Shown here in pieces: positions 34,737 through 45,177 of a stretch of 64,000 bases of DNA. Each line of letters starts with the position of its first letter. Positions within the stretch are counted from its first letter, which is position 1. The stretch is from NCBI RefSeq assembly GCF_016808335.1, contig NC_053149.1, positions 21,052,733 to 21,116,732 on the forward strand. Reading direction: 5' to 3'. The notes under the pieces are model-generated. The model was not told the origin of the DNA and made no database searches. It saw only the letters and a list, made by a program, of their open reading frames with translations. Source of the DNA: Panicum virgatum. Lineage: Eukaryota; Streptophyta; Magnoliopsida; Poales; Poaceae. Position numbers and translations under genes: made by a program.

Positions 34737-36175
34737 ATGGACGCATACATTGTGAAAATCAGAAAGCTCAAAAACAAGTTCTCAGGATTGGAGATCCACC
34801 ACGTCGATCGCAACAACAACGTGGGAGCCGATGTCCTCTCCAAACTTGGGTCCACTCGAGCAGCTGTTCCACCAGGAGTTTTCGTCCATGAACTTCACCA
34901 CCCATCAGTCAAGGAACAAAGCCAACAAGCTACTAACACGAAGGCCCCGGCCACAGTCAGAGAAGTGCTGATGATTGAAGCAAATTGGCGGACTCAATTT
35001 ATCGACTTCATCAAGGAATTCAAGCTTCCACCACATGTCGATCACAAAAGCGCTGAAGCTGCCCGCATCATCAGGCGTAGCAAGGGTTTCATTCTCATCG
35101 GCGACAACCTATACAAGCGCTCTGCTTCTGGCATCCTCATGAAATGTGTTACTCTTGAAGAAGGCAAAGACATCCTCAGGGAAATACATGAAGGAATTTG
35201 CGGCAACCACGCCGCGTCAAGGACACTAGTCGGCAAGGCTTACAGGTCAGGATACTTTTGGCCAACAGCCGTTTCAGATGCTGAAGACCTTGTCAGACGA
35301 TGCCCAGGCTGCCAATTCTTTGGCGAAAGGACTCACGTTCTAGTACACAACCTGATAACAATCCCTCCATCATGGCCGTTCGTCTGTTGGAGTTTGGACA
35401 TGATTGGACCATTAACCGTCGCTCCAGAAGGATTCAATCATGTGCTAGTAGCAGTCGACAAGTTCACCAAGTGGATCGAGTACAAGCCCATTGTCAAGAT
35501 CTCATCAGGTAGAGCAGTGGACTTCATCTCCGACATTATCCATCTTTTTGGGATTTCTATGACAATTCCTGCATCGAGGTCAAATATGCTTCCGTGGCTC
35601 ACCCTCGGGCAAACGGTCAAGTTGAGAGCATCAATGGCTTAGTACTCGACGGCTTGAAGAAAAGCCTCTATGATGCCAACACCAAGAAAGGCGGCAAGTG
35701 GATTCAAGAACTACCTCATGTAGTCTGGGGGCTGCGAACCCAGTCTAGCAAAGCAACTAGACAATATCCTTTTTTCCTTACCTATGGGTTAGAGGTTATA
35801 CTACCCGCTGATATCATGTGGAAATCTCCAAGAGTAGAAGCCTATAAAGAAGGAGAAGCAGATGAAGCTCGACAACTTGAGTTAGACTCAGTCGAAGAGG
35901 CCAGAGTCAACGTCTTAACTCAATCGGCTAGATATCTTCAAGGAGTCAGACACTATCACAATCGTAACGTCCAGCAAAGATCCTTCAACATTGGAGATCT
36001 AGTACTTCGCCGAATTCAAGATGAGACATGATTGCACAAGTTAAATTCCAGATGGGAAGGTCCTTTCATCGTAATTAAAGTTACAAGACCGAGTTCATAC
36101 AGAATCACTGATGTAGATGGCAATGAGCTACCGAATTCCTGGAACACCGAGCACTTGCGCAAGTTTTATCCCTAA
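34737..36175 (+). pseudogene. Tat-B end of extra RNase H and integrase with a core deletion
   Basis: End of aRNH (NNNVGADVLSKLGS), integrase finger (GNHAASRT, CPGCQ), first catalytic Asp in SLDMIGPL. After IIHLFG about 55 bases present in Tat-A are missing, which removes the segment with the second catalytic Asp (ITDLGSNF) and shifts the frame. The frame after the gap begins near MAHPRANGQVESING, holding the catalytic Glu. It runs to DET and a TGA near 36031, then PGSSYRITD-like sequence to the natural stop after KFYP at 36173-36175. Confidence 0.9.
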
Positions 36176-36385
36176 TCTAAGCAACTAGTGGAGTTAGTGG
36201 ATTTCTTTAAAAAAGTGAGGATCCTTATTGGCATATCGACTACATTAAAGGCAATCTGACAGCATCACCAGTTCAGGATAAGCTTACACAGTCTTCCTTC
36301 AGAACAACTACACAAGCCGCGTCCTTTCCCTTAAAGGGCACAACCTACTCGCCTAGCTCAAGAAGGTGAATGGATATCTTACTAG
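36176..36385 (+). other. Tat-B 3' UTR, unique start
   Basis: Non-coding. Corresponds to the extreme left edge of the window in Tat-A (shared TCGACTACATT and CTGACAGCATCA-like words). Nothing else recognised. Confidence 0.6.
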
Positions 36386-36960
36386 TTGTCCATCTTGGAT
36401 AACTCGACGGAGTTCATCTTAAAAGGTCAACTATGAGGAACTCCAACATTGCTGTCAAATGCAAGACTAGTCACTCACTCGAGTACGTTATGGATACTAC
36501 TACATTTTGTCCATCTTGGGCAACCCGACGGGGTTCGCCCTAACAAGTCAATCTTAGTAATTGATCTAGTCTACAGGTTAGACACCTTACTCGCCTCACT
36601 CGAGTAAGTTTTGGATATCTTTCTGGCATTTACGTTGTGGACAACCCGACGGGGTTCGTACCTAACAGTTTTGCCTTAAGGATTACTCCAGTCCTTAATT
36701 AAAGGACACCTTACTTGCCTTGCTCGAGTAAGCCTAGGATATCCCTACGACATTTACGTCTTGGGCAACCCGACGGGGTTCGTACCTAACAGTTTTGTCT
36801 TACGGATTACTCCAGTCCTTGGTAAGGACACACTACTCGCCTGATCGAGTAGTTTATGGGTATCCTTACAAGTTTTTTCTATTTGGATAGTCCAACGAGA
36901 CTCATCCCAAATGATTAACTTTAAGGATTCCTTCATGCAGGTATTCTACTCGATTTGTCG
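36386..36960 (+). repeat. Minisatellite in Tat-B 3' UTR (five units of about 120-125 bp)
   Basis: The anchor AACCCGACGGGGTTCG recurs (with decay) at 36401, 36521, 36642, 36766 and 36891, that is at spacings of 120, 121, 124 and 125 bp. Each unit also has CTCGAGTAAG, GGATATC and ATTACTCCAGTCCTT-like parts. It is not related to the 74-bp satellite by eye. Tandem repeats in the 3' UTR are a known trait of Tat elements. Confidence 0.85.
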
Positions 36961-37077
36961 ACTAGTTCATACTTATCCTACGGTATCAGATTATGCTTCT
37001 GAAGAAACACCAACATGATACAAGCTATGAACAACAACAAGAGCTCACTGAAGATTATAAGAGTTGTTACAAGCAGT

Positions 37078-38405
37078 CTACTCTGCCATGTTCTTCAGAA
37101 TTTCCTCCGCAATCACTTCTGATTCCTTACAATACTCTCGGAATTTCTCATCAGAGCAATTGGGAGCTATTCCTTTAGCTATCGGAGCCAGATTAAACTG
37201 AGGCAAGTACGACTTGACAACTCCTATCATATGGGTTAGATAATTCTTAGAAGTAGCCGTCAAGACAACAAAAATCTTTTGGGGCGCTTCTTCCAAGCGC
37301 TCTACCAAGGATTTGCTATTTGACGACCCTCCTTCATCGAACACATCCACAAGAGCTTGAGCTGCTGCAACCAGTCGAGTATGGTCTTCTAGAGAACCTG
37401 ATGGAAAGGTTTTTCAGTAATTATTATTGACCAAGAAAAATCAAGGAAAAAAGATCAAGTACTTACAAGCTTGGGCAGTCTGCACTTTTTGTTGAAGCTT
37501 GGAATTTTCTTCCTGCAGCCTTGATTTTTCTTCTTCAAGATTTTTGATCTGGAGCTTCATATTACAAATCTCCAGATGATGCTGTTGATTTGCTTCATAG
37601 AGCTTATTACGAGCCGCCAGGGACTTATCCAGACGTTTGGCAATCATGGCTCTCTGATCCTCCAAGACCTTTCTGTTATCCACAGTCTTATACAGAGCAT
37701 GAAACTTTAAGAAAGATCGATTGGCTACATCCTGAGACATACAAGGCGAATATGGTTAGATATCAACAACTACTCGACAAAGACGAATAGTGGCAGAAGA
37801 CTCACTTTGGTGAATTTAAAGCTCCACTGCATACAACCTGCAAGTTTCTTCATGTTGTGTAGAGACAACAGCGGATCATCAAACAATTCATTTCCCAGCT
37901 CTTCTTGGGCTGACTGAGGCATAGAATGGAATGGTACCAGTAGAACAGAATGATCTTTTGACCCTTCTGCTTCACTACTCCTAGATCCACCAGCTTTGGA
38001 AGCTCCTTCCGCAGCCGTTGGAGTATCAGATGTTTCAGGGCTTGGCTCGTTTGGTTTCTTAGCTGTGTCTGCATTCGGGCAACTGGCAGTCGGGTTCTCG
38101 ATCAACCCAATTACAGGAGAATCGGGGGCTGATCAATTAGTTTCTTCCGAACCACTCGACACCCAGTTGCGGAAGTCTTGGACTTGATCTTTTTCATGCG
38201 CCGAAAGATGTTGGACCCTAGCCAAGCAAGATTCTGAATAAGAAAGTTGAGGCAAACGGGATACAATCTATACTTACTGGTCGACATCGAGACGAGGAAC
38301 TTTCCTCTGCAACATTGATCCGGGAGGCACCTTCCGTTTCTTGTTATCATCAGAATCAGCTTTTGCGGAAATCGGAGGCATACAATACCAGAATTTATAA
38401 TTCTT
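37078..38405 (-). pseudogene. Antisense gene of Tat-B, exons 2-5
   Basis: Four exons with consensus splice sites on the minus strand: 38278-38405 (acceptor TTTCTGCAG, donor A|GTAAGT; Lys-rich, NKKRKVPPG), 37806-38233 (acceptor TTATTCAG, donor AAA|GTGAGT; Ser/Glu-rich), 37467-37731 (acceptor TGTCTCAG, donor CTT|GTAAGT; a heptad-like coiled coil with IKNLEEEKSRLQEENSKLQQ), 37078-37397 (acceptor CCATCAG; TRLVAAAQALVDVFDEGG to a stop after KNMAE). Known: antisense ORFs occur in the 3' part of several Tat elements (e.g. Grande). There is a TGA near 38131 in the second of these exons, so this copy is probably not functional. Role unknown. Confidence 0.72.
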
Positions 38406-38453
38406 CTGCAGAAAGAAGCCAATACTTAGTCAGAAGGTCAAAAATGGTTAATG

Positions 38454-39908
38454 TTGACGCTCCTTAGCACCCCGATTTGTATACTGCAAGCGCACGGTTC
38501 GTGTAGCTTTTCCCTTAGAGTATTCCCCCAAGGTTTATCAATCCGTGGATCGACAAAGAACTACCTAAGGTTTTCCATCTAATCTAATGGATCTATCCTA
38601 ACATGAAGCATTGATTGCATATAAAGGGTAAACTTTTAATAGATATGAGTGATATGTAAAGGTTGATCTCATCCATGAACATAGGTTTAATCATAGCAAA
38701 ACCAAAGATATAACTAGGCATATCATCGTCTAGTTGTAGTTCAAGCTAACGAGCGAATAAATCATGCATCTCAATCAAAAGCATCTTTAAACCCAAAATC
38801 TCCAATCCGATCCCTCGATACTCCGCCTACTCTGTGGCAACGGCCTGTCACGACGCCACCCTTTTGGATGAAATACCCTAAAGCAAGTCGAACCCCCTTT
38901 GGTAGTTCTGCCATGAACCTCTAGCCACCATGACTACAAGATCATGCTAAGCGATCTATCTCAATAATAGATCTAAGATCAAGCAAACCCAAAGAGAAGA
39001 ACGAAATCGAAAGAGAGAACATGATCGCTAATAGATTCAGAAGACATGATTATCATTACTCACATAATAGATTCGTTTGGATCATCACCGCCATGTGCAC
39101 ACCATCGATGAATCCAACTAGCTCATGAACTCCGCCAGGGCACAACCACGCAGGGAGGCCACGGCGGCTAGGGTCGGCCAAAGCCATCTCCTAGACAACT
39201 TCGAAGACTTGCGGCGGCCATCGTCTCCCTCCGGTCTTGGCCCTAGGTTTTCGTCGAGTTCTGGGTGGATGGATGCCACGAGTTGAATAAGGTGAGAGCT
39301 ATTTATAAGCCGAGGAAGCCACCGGTCGAAGGGGAGGCCAAACTGCCTCGAAAACGTGCTGGGCCGGCCGGCCCCATGGGCCTAGGCCAGCCGGCCTACC
39401 CCCTTTCAGGCTCGCCTCGGTCTCATCTTTCACGTGTAGACTCATTGAATCTTCTATTGTTTATGTCCTTCACGATTGCACCCCTTTGGACGTCGTTATC
39501 TTGGAGATATCTTTGAGGAAAGGATATGATAGGGAATCATTCCTTAAAACTTCATTTGCTTTGCTTAATCCCGAAGTATCTTGATCTCATCTTCATGGGC
39601 TCGGTCCTTTGGGCTCTCTTGGAGGATGGATGTGAGTGAATGGGCTTCGAATCAACATGGGCTTTTGTCCTTCCTTTGGGCTTTGGCCTTTGTGTTTCTC
39701 CGTGTTAGTGCTCGATCACGGGCCTCGTCATTTCATGCTTCAAAATAGGCCAAAAACCTGCAAAAATAAAGTTCCTCCAAAATATATGTGCAAGTGTGAA
39801 AATGACCAATAATTAGGCCGGGGTTAGGACGGTTAGTGATTTTGATATTAAATTCATGCCATTATCAAGGATAAACAAGGGATAAAAGGCGTACTTAAGG
39901 AGCGCCAA
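38454..39908. mobile_element. Unclassified 1455-bp element with short TIRs
   Basis: Ends read TTGACGCTCCTTAGCAC and, reversed, TTGGCGCTCCTTAAGTAC, a 13-18 bp imperfect inverted repeat. Flanks tggttaatg and tagttaact match at six of nine positions, which could be a decayed 9-bp duplication of the Mutator type, but this is weak. It lies in the intron between exons 1 and 2 of the antisense gene. No transposase. It contains a CCGGCCGGCC-rich stretch near 39365-39405. Confidence 0.5.
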
Positions 39909-39910
39909 TA

Positions 39911-40852
39911 GTTAACTACAAGTACTCGACATGGTATCCAAAGCACGTACCCAGGCATTCTCGGGAGGATTTTGTGCCGAGAAGAGTGTTGGAAGCGTCA
40001 AAGACTTGTCGAAGTTATCGAGTACTTTGCAGCATCTCTTTATCACTTCAGACTGAGCCAATGGTTCTGAGGACATCCTAGTGGGATCCTGCGTACCTTC
40101 ATATCTAAAGCCAGGATGCTTTCACAGCTGGAGAGGCTGCGTCCGGCGACTGATAAACGAGAAGACCATATGATCTCCATTGACTCCTTTTTTCTTAATA
40201 ATGGCAAACGCACGAAGAATGGCTTCAACTTGCATGCCACCAGGTCCTTTACTCGACCAGCTCTCCTGGACTTGGGGGGCACCAGCAGTCCTTTTTGGAA
40301 GGGGGATTCAAAGTTCCCAACATGGAACCAGAATTTCTTCCATTCAGCTCCTTGATCTGCCGGATCATAAGCCAAGTACTCGCCTTGGTTCTCAGGGCGG
40401 AGTACCAATTCACATCCCCCGACGACGGTGGGATTGGCGGCATTAGGGATTGGAACAAGGAAGAAGAAATGTTGGAAAAGATGGAAATGGGGGAGAAGTC
40501 CAAGGAATGCCTCACAAAAATGAGTGAAAGTTGAAAGATGCAAGGTGGATTGGGGAGTGAGATGGTGTAACTGAACTCTCCAAAACTGAAGAAGTCTATA
40601 GAAAAATTCTGATACGGGAAGAGTGAGACCACGTTCTACAAAATCATGAAACATAACGGTCTCAAGAGCACCTTCCATGGGGTAATCTTCTCCTTCACCA
40701 GCGCGCCATTGGCTTACGCCCTGTTCTTGGAGGAGATCCATATTATCCAACTCTCGGACCAGTGATTCAGACATCTTGCTTTTACGCCAACCTGTGGACA
40801 TATTGGCGGTTGTTTCCTCCTTAACTTTGGATTTGTTCTTCCTGGGAGCCAT
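39911..40852 (-). pseudogene. Antisense gene of Tat-B, exon 1 (putative gypsy-type transposon domain)
   Basis: Starts MAPRKNKSKVKEE at 40852, a basic N-terminus, then the conserved block GLTLPVSEFFYRLLQFWRVQ, LHHLTPQSTLHLSTFTHFCE and AFLGLLPHF, which I recognise as the plant 'putative gypsy type transposon' domain (Pfam PF04195 type). One frame runs to 40043; the family sequence instead continues in a shifted frame from about 40260 (ILRAFAIIKKKGVNGDHMVF) to about 39911, with a TGA on the way. So a frameshift and a stop have hit this copy. The gene lies wholly antisense to the Tat-B genomic RNA. Confidence 0.72.
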
Positions 40853-41469
40853 CTCAAAGTCACGAGTTTTGGCTCGGGGGCTACGAGAGGGGCTTTTGGA
40901 TTTTGACTGAGAAGAGATGAATGTGAATCTGAGTCTGACGGTGGCCAGGAGTTCAAGGGGTAAACACCTCGGAAGTTTTTAACCGGCTTTATACAGTCTT
41001 CAAGGGTAATTTCGTGAATATTTGGGATGCCAACGGATTCTTTCCTTCTCAGGGAAGTTTTCAGTTTTTGCCACGAGATTGCATTGATTCTTAAATCTAA
41101 ATGGAGGGATTTAAATTCAAGATTCGGGAGCTGCGGAATATATGTATCAGAGATTTATTTTTCAATTTTTTTGAAAAATAAGAAGAAAAAGACTGAAGTA
41201 ATCCTCAACCTGATTCTACGATTCAACCTAAGGCTCGGGGGCTACTCCATATGGAGCGCGAGTACTTCGCACACCATATATGAACAAGATTTCGGGGCTT
41301 GAGCACCTCACAGCCTCGAAGCAAACGGAAGTACTTGAAGGACTACTCGACGTATCTGAAGGAAGGACCAGAAGCAACCAGGAGGAGGTTCTGATTACTT
41401 GAAGAACTCAAAGACGCCATGCCAAGTACTCGATGCCTGCAGGACTCGGCTACGAAGAGCTCGGGGGTT
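40853..41469 (+). other. Tat-B 3' UTR, last part, with polypurine tract
   Basis: Non-coding on the plus strand and upstream of the antisense gene start, so it may hold that gene's promoter. From about 41060 it aligns with 7900-8324. Ends in GAAGAGCTCGGGGGTT, the polypurine tract next to the LTR. Confidence 0.7.
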
Positions 41470-41887
41470 TGTCAGACCCGGGGCAGCGGGACTGCTCACA
41501 GGCGTAGAATATTCTAGAGTAAGGGATAGCTCAAGGATGTACCTTACCTCTCTTGTAAACTACTCGAATAGGCGTAGAACTAGCTGCAGTACAAAGGATA
41601 CTACCAGATCGTGATGTAGTAGGACTCCAACTGTACTCGGCTAGGACTTTCCATGTCACCCTGTTCCCTCGGATATATAAGGGCGGACAGGGACCACCCT
41701 CGAAACACATCTACATCAAAGGCATAACAATCCACCACATAGGACGTAGGGTATTACGCAACTCGTGGCCCGAACCTGTCTAAATCTTTGTGTTCCTTGC
41801 ACCATCGAGTTCCAGAGCCGTCGATCCCTACCTACAAACCCTACTGCTAAGGGTATCCCTGAGCAGGCTTGGCGGTAAACACCGATA
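41470..41887 (+). repeat. 3' LTR of Tat-B
   Basis: 418 bp, TGTCAG...CCGATA; the last Cys-type base of CCGACA has become T. TATATAA at 41674-41680. Lacks the 21-bp insertion of 8325-8763. It is followed with no gap by a second Tat LTR. Confidence 0.9.
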
Positions 41888-42287
41888 GCAGGACTACTCA
41901 CAGGCATAGAATGTTCTAGAGTAAGGGATAGCGCATGGATGTACCTTACCTCTTTTGTAACTACCCGAATAGGCGTAGGACTAGATGTTGTACAAGGAAA
42001 CTACCCAGTCAGGTTGTAGTAGGACTCCAACAGTACTCGGCTAGGACTTTCCATGTAACCCTGTCCCCCCAGAGTATATAAGGGCGGGCAGGGACCCCTC
42101 GAAATATACAACCTTTAAGGCAATACAAGCAACCACACAGGACGTAGGGTATTACACGCCTCGTGGCCCGAACCTGTCTAAATCCTTGTGTTCCTTACAC
42201 CATTGAATTCTAGAGCTAGTCGATCCCTTGCCTACAATCCTACTGCTAAGGGTATCCCTGAGCAGGCTTGGCGGCTAAACACGGACA
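41888..42287 (+). repeat. Second Tat LTR, lacking its first ~18 bases
   Basis: Begins GCAGGACTACTCACAGGC, which corresponds to position 19 or so of the neighbour LTR, and ends CGGACA, followed by a primer site. Diverged from 41470-41887 along its length (for example ATGTTGTACAAGG instead of GCTGCAGTACAAAGG). TATATAAG starts at 42075. It is the 5' LTR of a different Tat element whose body runs to the right. Confidence 0.87.
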
Positions 42288-42540
42288 GCTGGCGCGCCAG
42301 GTAGGGGTTCGGCGAGATCATCAACGAATTCGATGGCATCTTTCATCTTCAACAGCGCTGTGCTCGGCGAGGGCACAATGCTCGTCTTTGGCTCCTAGAT
42401 CTCCATCATCAACGGCCACGGCGGTTTCAATGACCACCTAGCCAATCCCGGAGATCTGGAAACGTCAGCTGCTAGTTCTCGCCGCGAAATCAACAAATTT
42501 GTAGATAATCTCAGCGAAATTTAAATTTTTGATGTCACGG
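42288..42540 (+). pseudogene. gag: Primer site and gag stub of a satellite-bearing Tat element
   Basis: GCTGGCGCGCCAGGTAGGGG follows the LTR; then MASFIFNSAVLGEGTM from 42333 aligns with the start of Tat-A and Tat-B gag. A TAG at 42396-42398 replaces the Trp of GSWVCVANG, and another stop follows after NLSEI (about 42522). Similarity to gag fades after GHGGFNDHLANPG. No other coding domain is found before the satellite, so the element is non-autonomous or heavily deleted. Confidence 0.75.
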
Positions 42541-42795
42541 CAGTTTCGTCAGCAAGAGACTAAAGACGCGTGTGCAGGTTCTCCATGATGAGCCACTTTG
42601 CTGACTATCGCTTGATGGCATCTGCCCGAAGAGCTCCGTCGCACCCTGTACACTGATCTCCGCGTGGCTGGTTTGTCGACTCGACGTAGTCAAAAAAACA
42701 TCTTCGATCAATGATCCGATCGGCTGGAATCATGGACGGTTCCACAGCCTGGGAAAACCAATGTCAGTTCGGATATGAAAATAAAAAACAAAGGA
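42541..42795 (+). other. Non-coding, unassigned
   Basis: No homology recognised to the other parts of the window and no open frame worth naming. It links the gag stub to a segment that is duplicated inside the array. Confidence 0.5.
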
Positions 42796-43161
42796 GTGCG
42801 ACTATGGTGGCCGAGTAGGAGTTGACTTCCGTCAGATTCCCATTGTGCTACTGGGAGCCTAGGTCGACAACGTTCACCAAATTGAATAAAATAAAGAAGC
42901 TCTCTCATATCATCAGAGTACGCGTGTAAATACGTGTGCAAGCAGCATTCTGATTCAAAGTGCTTGTTTTCTTTGAAGCTGCTCTCCGCCCAACCGAGCA
43001 GGATTATGACTCCAAGTCGCATAAGACGGTTTCATTAACTCAGATGATCGGACTTGACATGCCAGCGACTACCTTGGCTACCTCGGCTACTTTGACCACT
43101 CAGTCACGTCGACAACCTCCATCGACTACTTCAACTACTCGGTGGTGCATCGATGATTACA
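42796..43161 (+). repeat. Non-satellite segment, copy 1
   Basis: About 366 bp starting GTGCGACTATGGTGGCCGAG and ending CGATGATTACA just before satellite. Repeated at 44812-45177, 2016 bp to the right, with a few substitutions. It has no convincing ORF. Confidence 0.88.
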
Positions 43162-44811
43162 TTCAGTACGGCCAGTGTTTCCTAGTCACCGACTAGTACT
43201 ATATGTGCCTACTGATGGCGCTTTGCGCCCAAACTTTCAGTACGACCAGTGTTTACAAGTCATCGACTAGTACTACGCGTGCCTACTGATGGCTCGTTGC
43301 GCCCAAACTTTCAGTATGGCTAGTGTTTACTAGTCATCGACTAGTACTACGTGTGCCTACTGATGATGCGTTGTGCCTAAATTTTCAGTACGGCCAATGT
43401 TTACCAGTCATCGACTAATACTATGTGTGCCTAATGACGGCGCATTGTGCCCAAACTTTCAGTACGGCTAGTGTTTACTAGTCATCGACTGGTACTACGT
43501 GTGCTTGCTGATGGCGTGTTGCGCCCAAACTTTCAGTACGATCAGTGTTTACTAGTCATCAACTAGTACTACATGTGCCAACTGACGGCGCGTTGCATCC
43601 AAACTTTCAGTACGGCCAGTGTTTACTAGTCATCAACTAGTACTACATGTGCCTACTGATGGCGTGTTGCATCCAAACCTTCAGTACGACCAGTGTTTAC
43701 TAGTCATCGACTAGTACTACGTGTGCCCACTTACGGTGCGTTACGCCCAAACTTTCAGTACGGCCTGTGTTTACTAGTCATCGATTAGTACTATGTGTCC
43801 CTACTGACGGTGCCTTGTGCCTAAATTTTCAGTACGACCAGTGTTTACTACTCATCGACTAGTACTACTTGTGCCTACTGACGGTGCGTTGCGCCCAAAC
43901 ATTCAGTACGGCCAGTATTTACTAGTCATCAACTAGTACTACGTGTGCCTACTGACAGTGCGTTGCGCCCAAACTTTCAGTATGGCCGGTGTTTACTAGT
44001 CCTCGACTAATACTACGCGTGCCTACTGATCAGTACGGCCAGTGTTTACTAGTCATCGACTAGTGCTACGTGTGCCTACAGACGGCGCGTTGCGCCCAAT
44101 CTTTCAGTACGGTCAATGTTTACTAGTCATCAACTAGTACTACGTCTGCCTACTGACGGCGCATTGCACCCAAACTTTCAGTACGGCCAGTGTTGACTAG
44201 TCATCGACTAGTACTACGTGTGCCTACTGACGGCGCGTTGCGCCCAAACTATCAGTACGGTCAGTGTTTACTAGTCACCAACTAGTACTACGTGTGTCTA
44301 CTGACGGCGCGTTGCGCCCAAACTTTTAGTACGACTAGTGTTTACTAGTCATCAGCTAGTACTACGTGTGCCTACTAACGGTGCGGTGCGCCCAAACTTT
44401 CAATACGGCCAGTGTTTACTAGTCATTGACTAGTACTATGTATGCCTACTGACGGTGCGTTGCGCCCAAACTTTCAGTACGGCTAGTATTTACTAGTCAT
44501 CGACTGGTACTATGTGTGCCTACTGATGGCGCGTTGCGCCCAAACTTTCAGTACGATCAGTGTTTACTTGTCATCGACTAGTACTACGTGTGCCTACTGA
44601 CGGTGTGTTGCGCCTAAATTTTCAGTACGACCAGTGTTTACTAGTCATCGACTTGTACTACGTGTGCCTATAGACGGTGCGTTGCGCCGAAACTTTCAGT
44701 ACGGTCAGTGTTTACTAGTCATCAACTAGTACTACGTGTGCATACTAACGGCGTGTTGCGTCCAAACTTTCAATACGGCTAGAGTTTACTAGTCATCAAC
44801 TAGTACTATGT
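43162..44811 (+). repeat. 74-bp satellite, array B1 (about 22 copies)
   Basis: Tandem 74-bp units: anchor TGTTTACTAG recurs every 74 bases (e.g. the A at 46212 and 46286 in the next block). Each unit holds a 19-bp dyad TACTAGTCATCGACTAGTA and a GCGCGTTGCGC motif. Units vary, for instance CATCAACTAG in place of CATCGACTAG. A deleted unit (ACTGATCAGTACGG) lies near 44028. Confidence 0.95.
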
Positions 44812-45177
44812 GTGCGACTCTGGTGGCCGAGTAGGAGTTGACTTCCGTCAGATTCCCATGGTGCTACTGGGAGCCTAGGTCGACAACGTTCACCAGATTG
44901 AATAAAATAAAGAAGTTCTCTCATATCATCAGAGTATGCGTGCAAATATGTGTGCAAGCAGCATTCTGATTCAAAGTGCTTGTTTTCTTTGAAGCTGCTC
45001 TTCGCCCAACCGAGTAGGGTTATGACTCCAAGTCGCATAAGACGGTTTCATTAACTCAGATGATCGGACTTGACATGCCAGCGACTACCTTGGCTACCTC
45101 GGCTACTTCGACCACTCAGTCACGTCGACAACCTCCATCGACTACTTCAACTACTCAGTGGCACATCGATGATTACA
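44812..45177 (+). repeat. Non-satellite segment, copy 2
   Basis: Copy of 42796-43161, embedded between satellite blocks. It shows that the array grew by duplicating a unit of about 2 kb made of this segment plus satellite. Confidence 0.88.

Larger units (their letters stand above)
8325..41887 (+). mobile_element. Tat-B: Tat-lineage retrotransposon, four times interrupted
   Basis: Body between LTRs 8325-8763 and 41470-41887. Removing the insertions 8776-20543, 20935-24457, 27989-33864 and 38454-39908 leaves about 10.9 kb, normal for Tat elements. Order on the plus strand: LTR, primer site, gag, PR, RT, RH, aRNH, INT, long 3' UTR with a minisatellite and an antisense gene, LTR. Every insertion lies in one Tat-B orientation and the reading frames resume across each break, which confirms the nesting. 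All coding parts carry stops or frameshifts. Confidence 0.92.
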
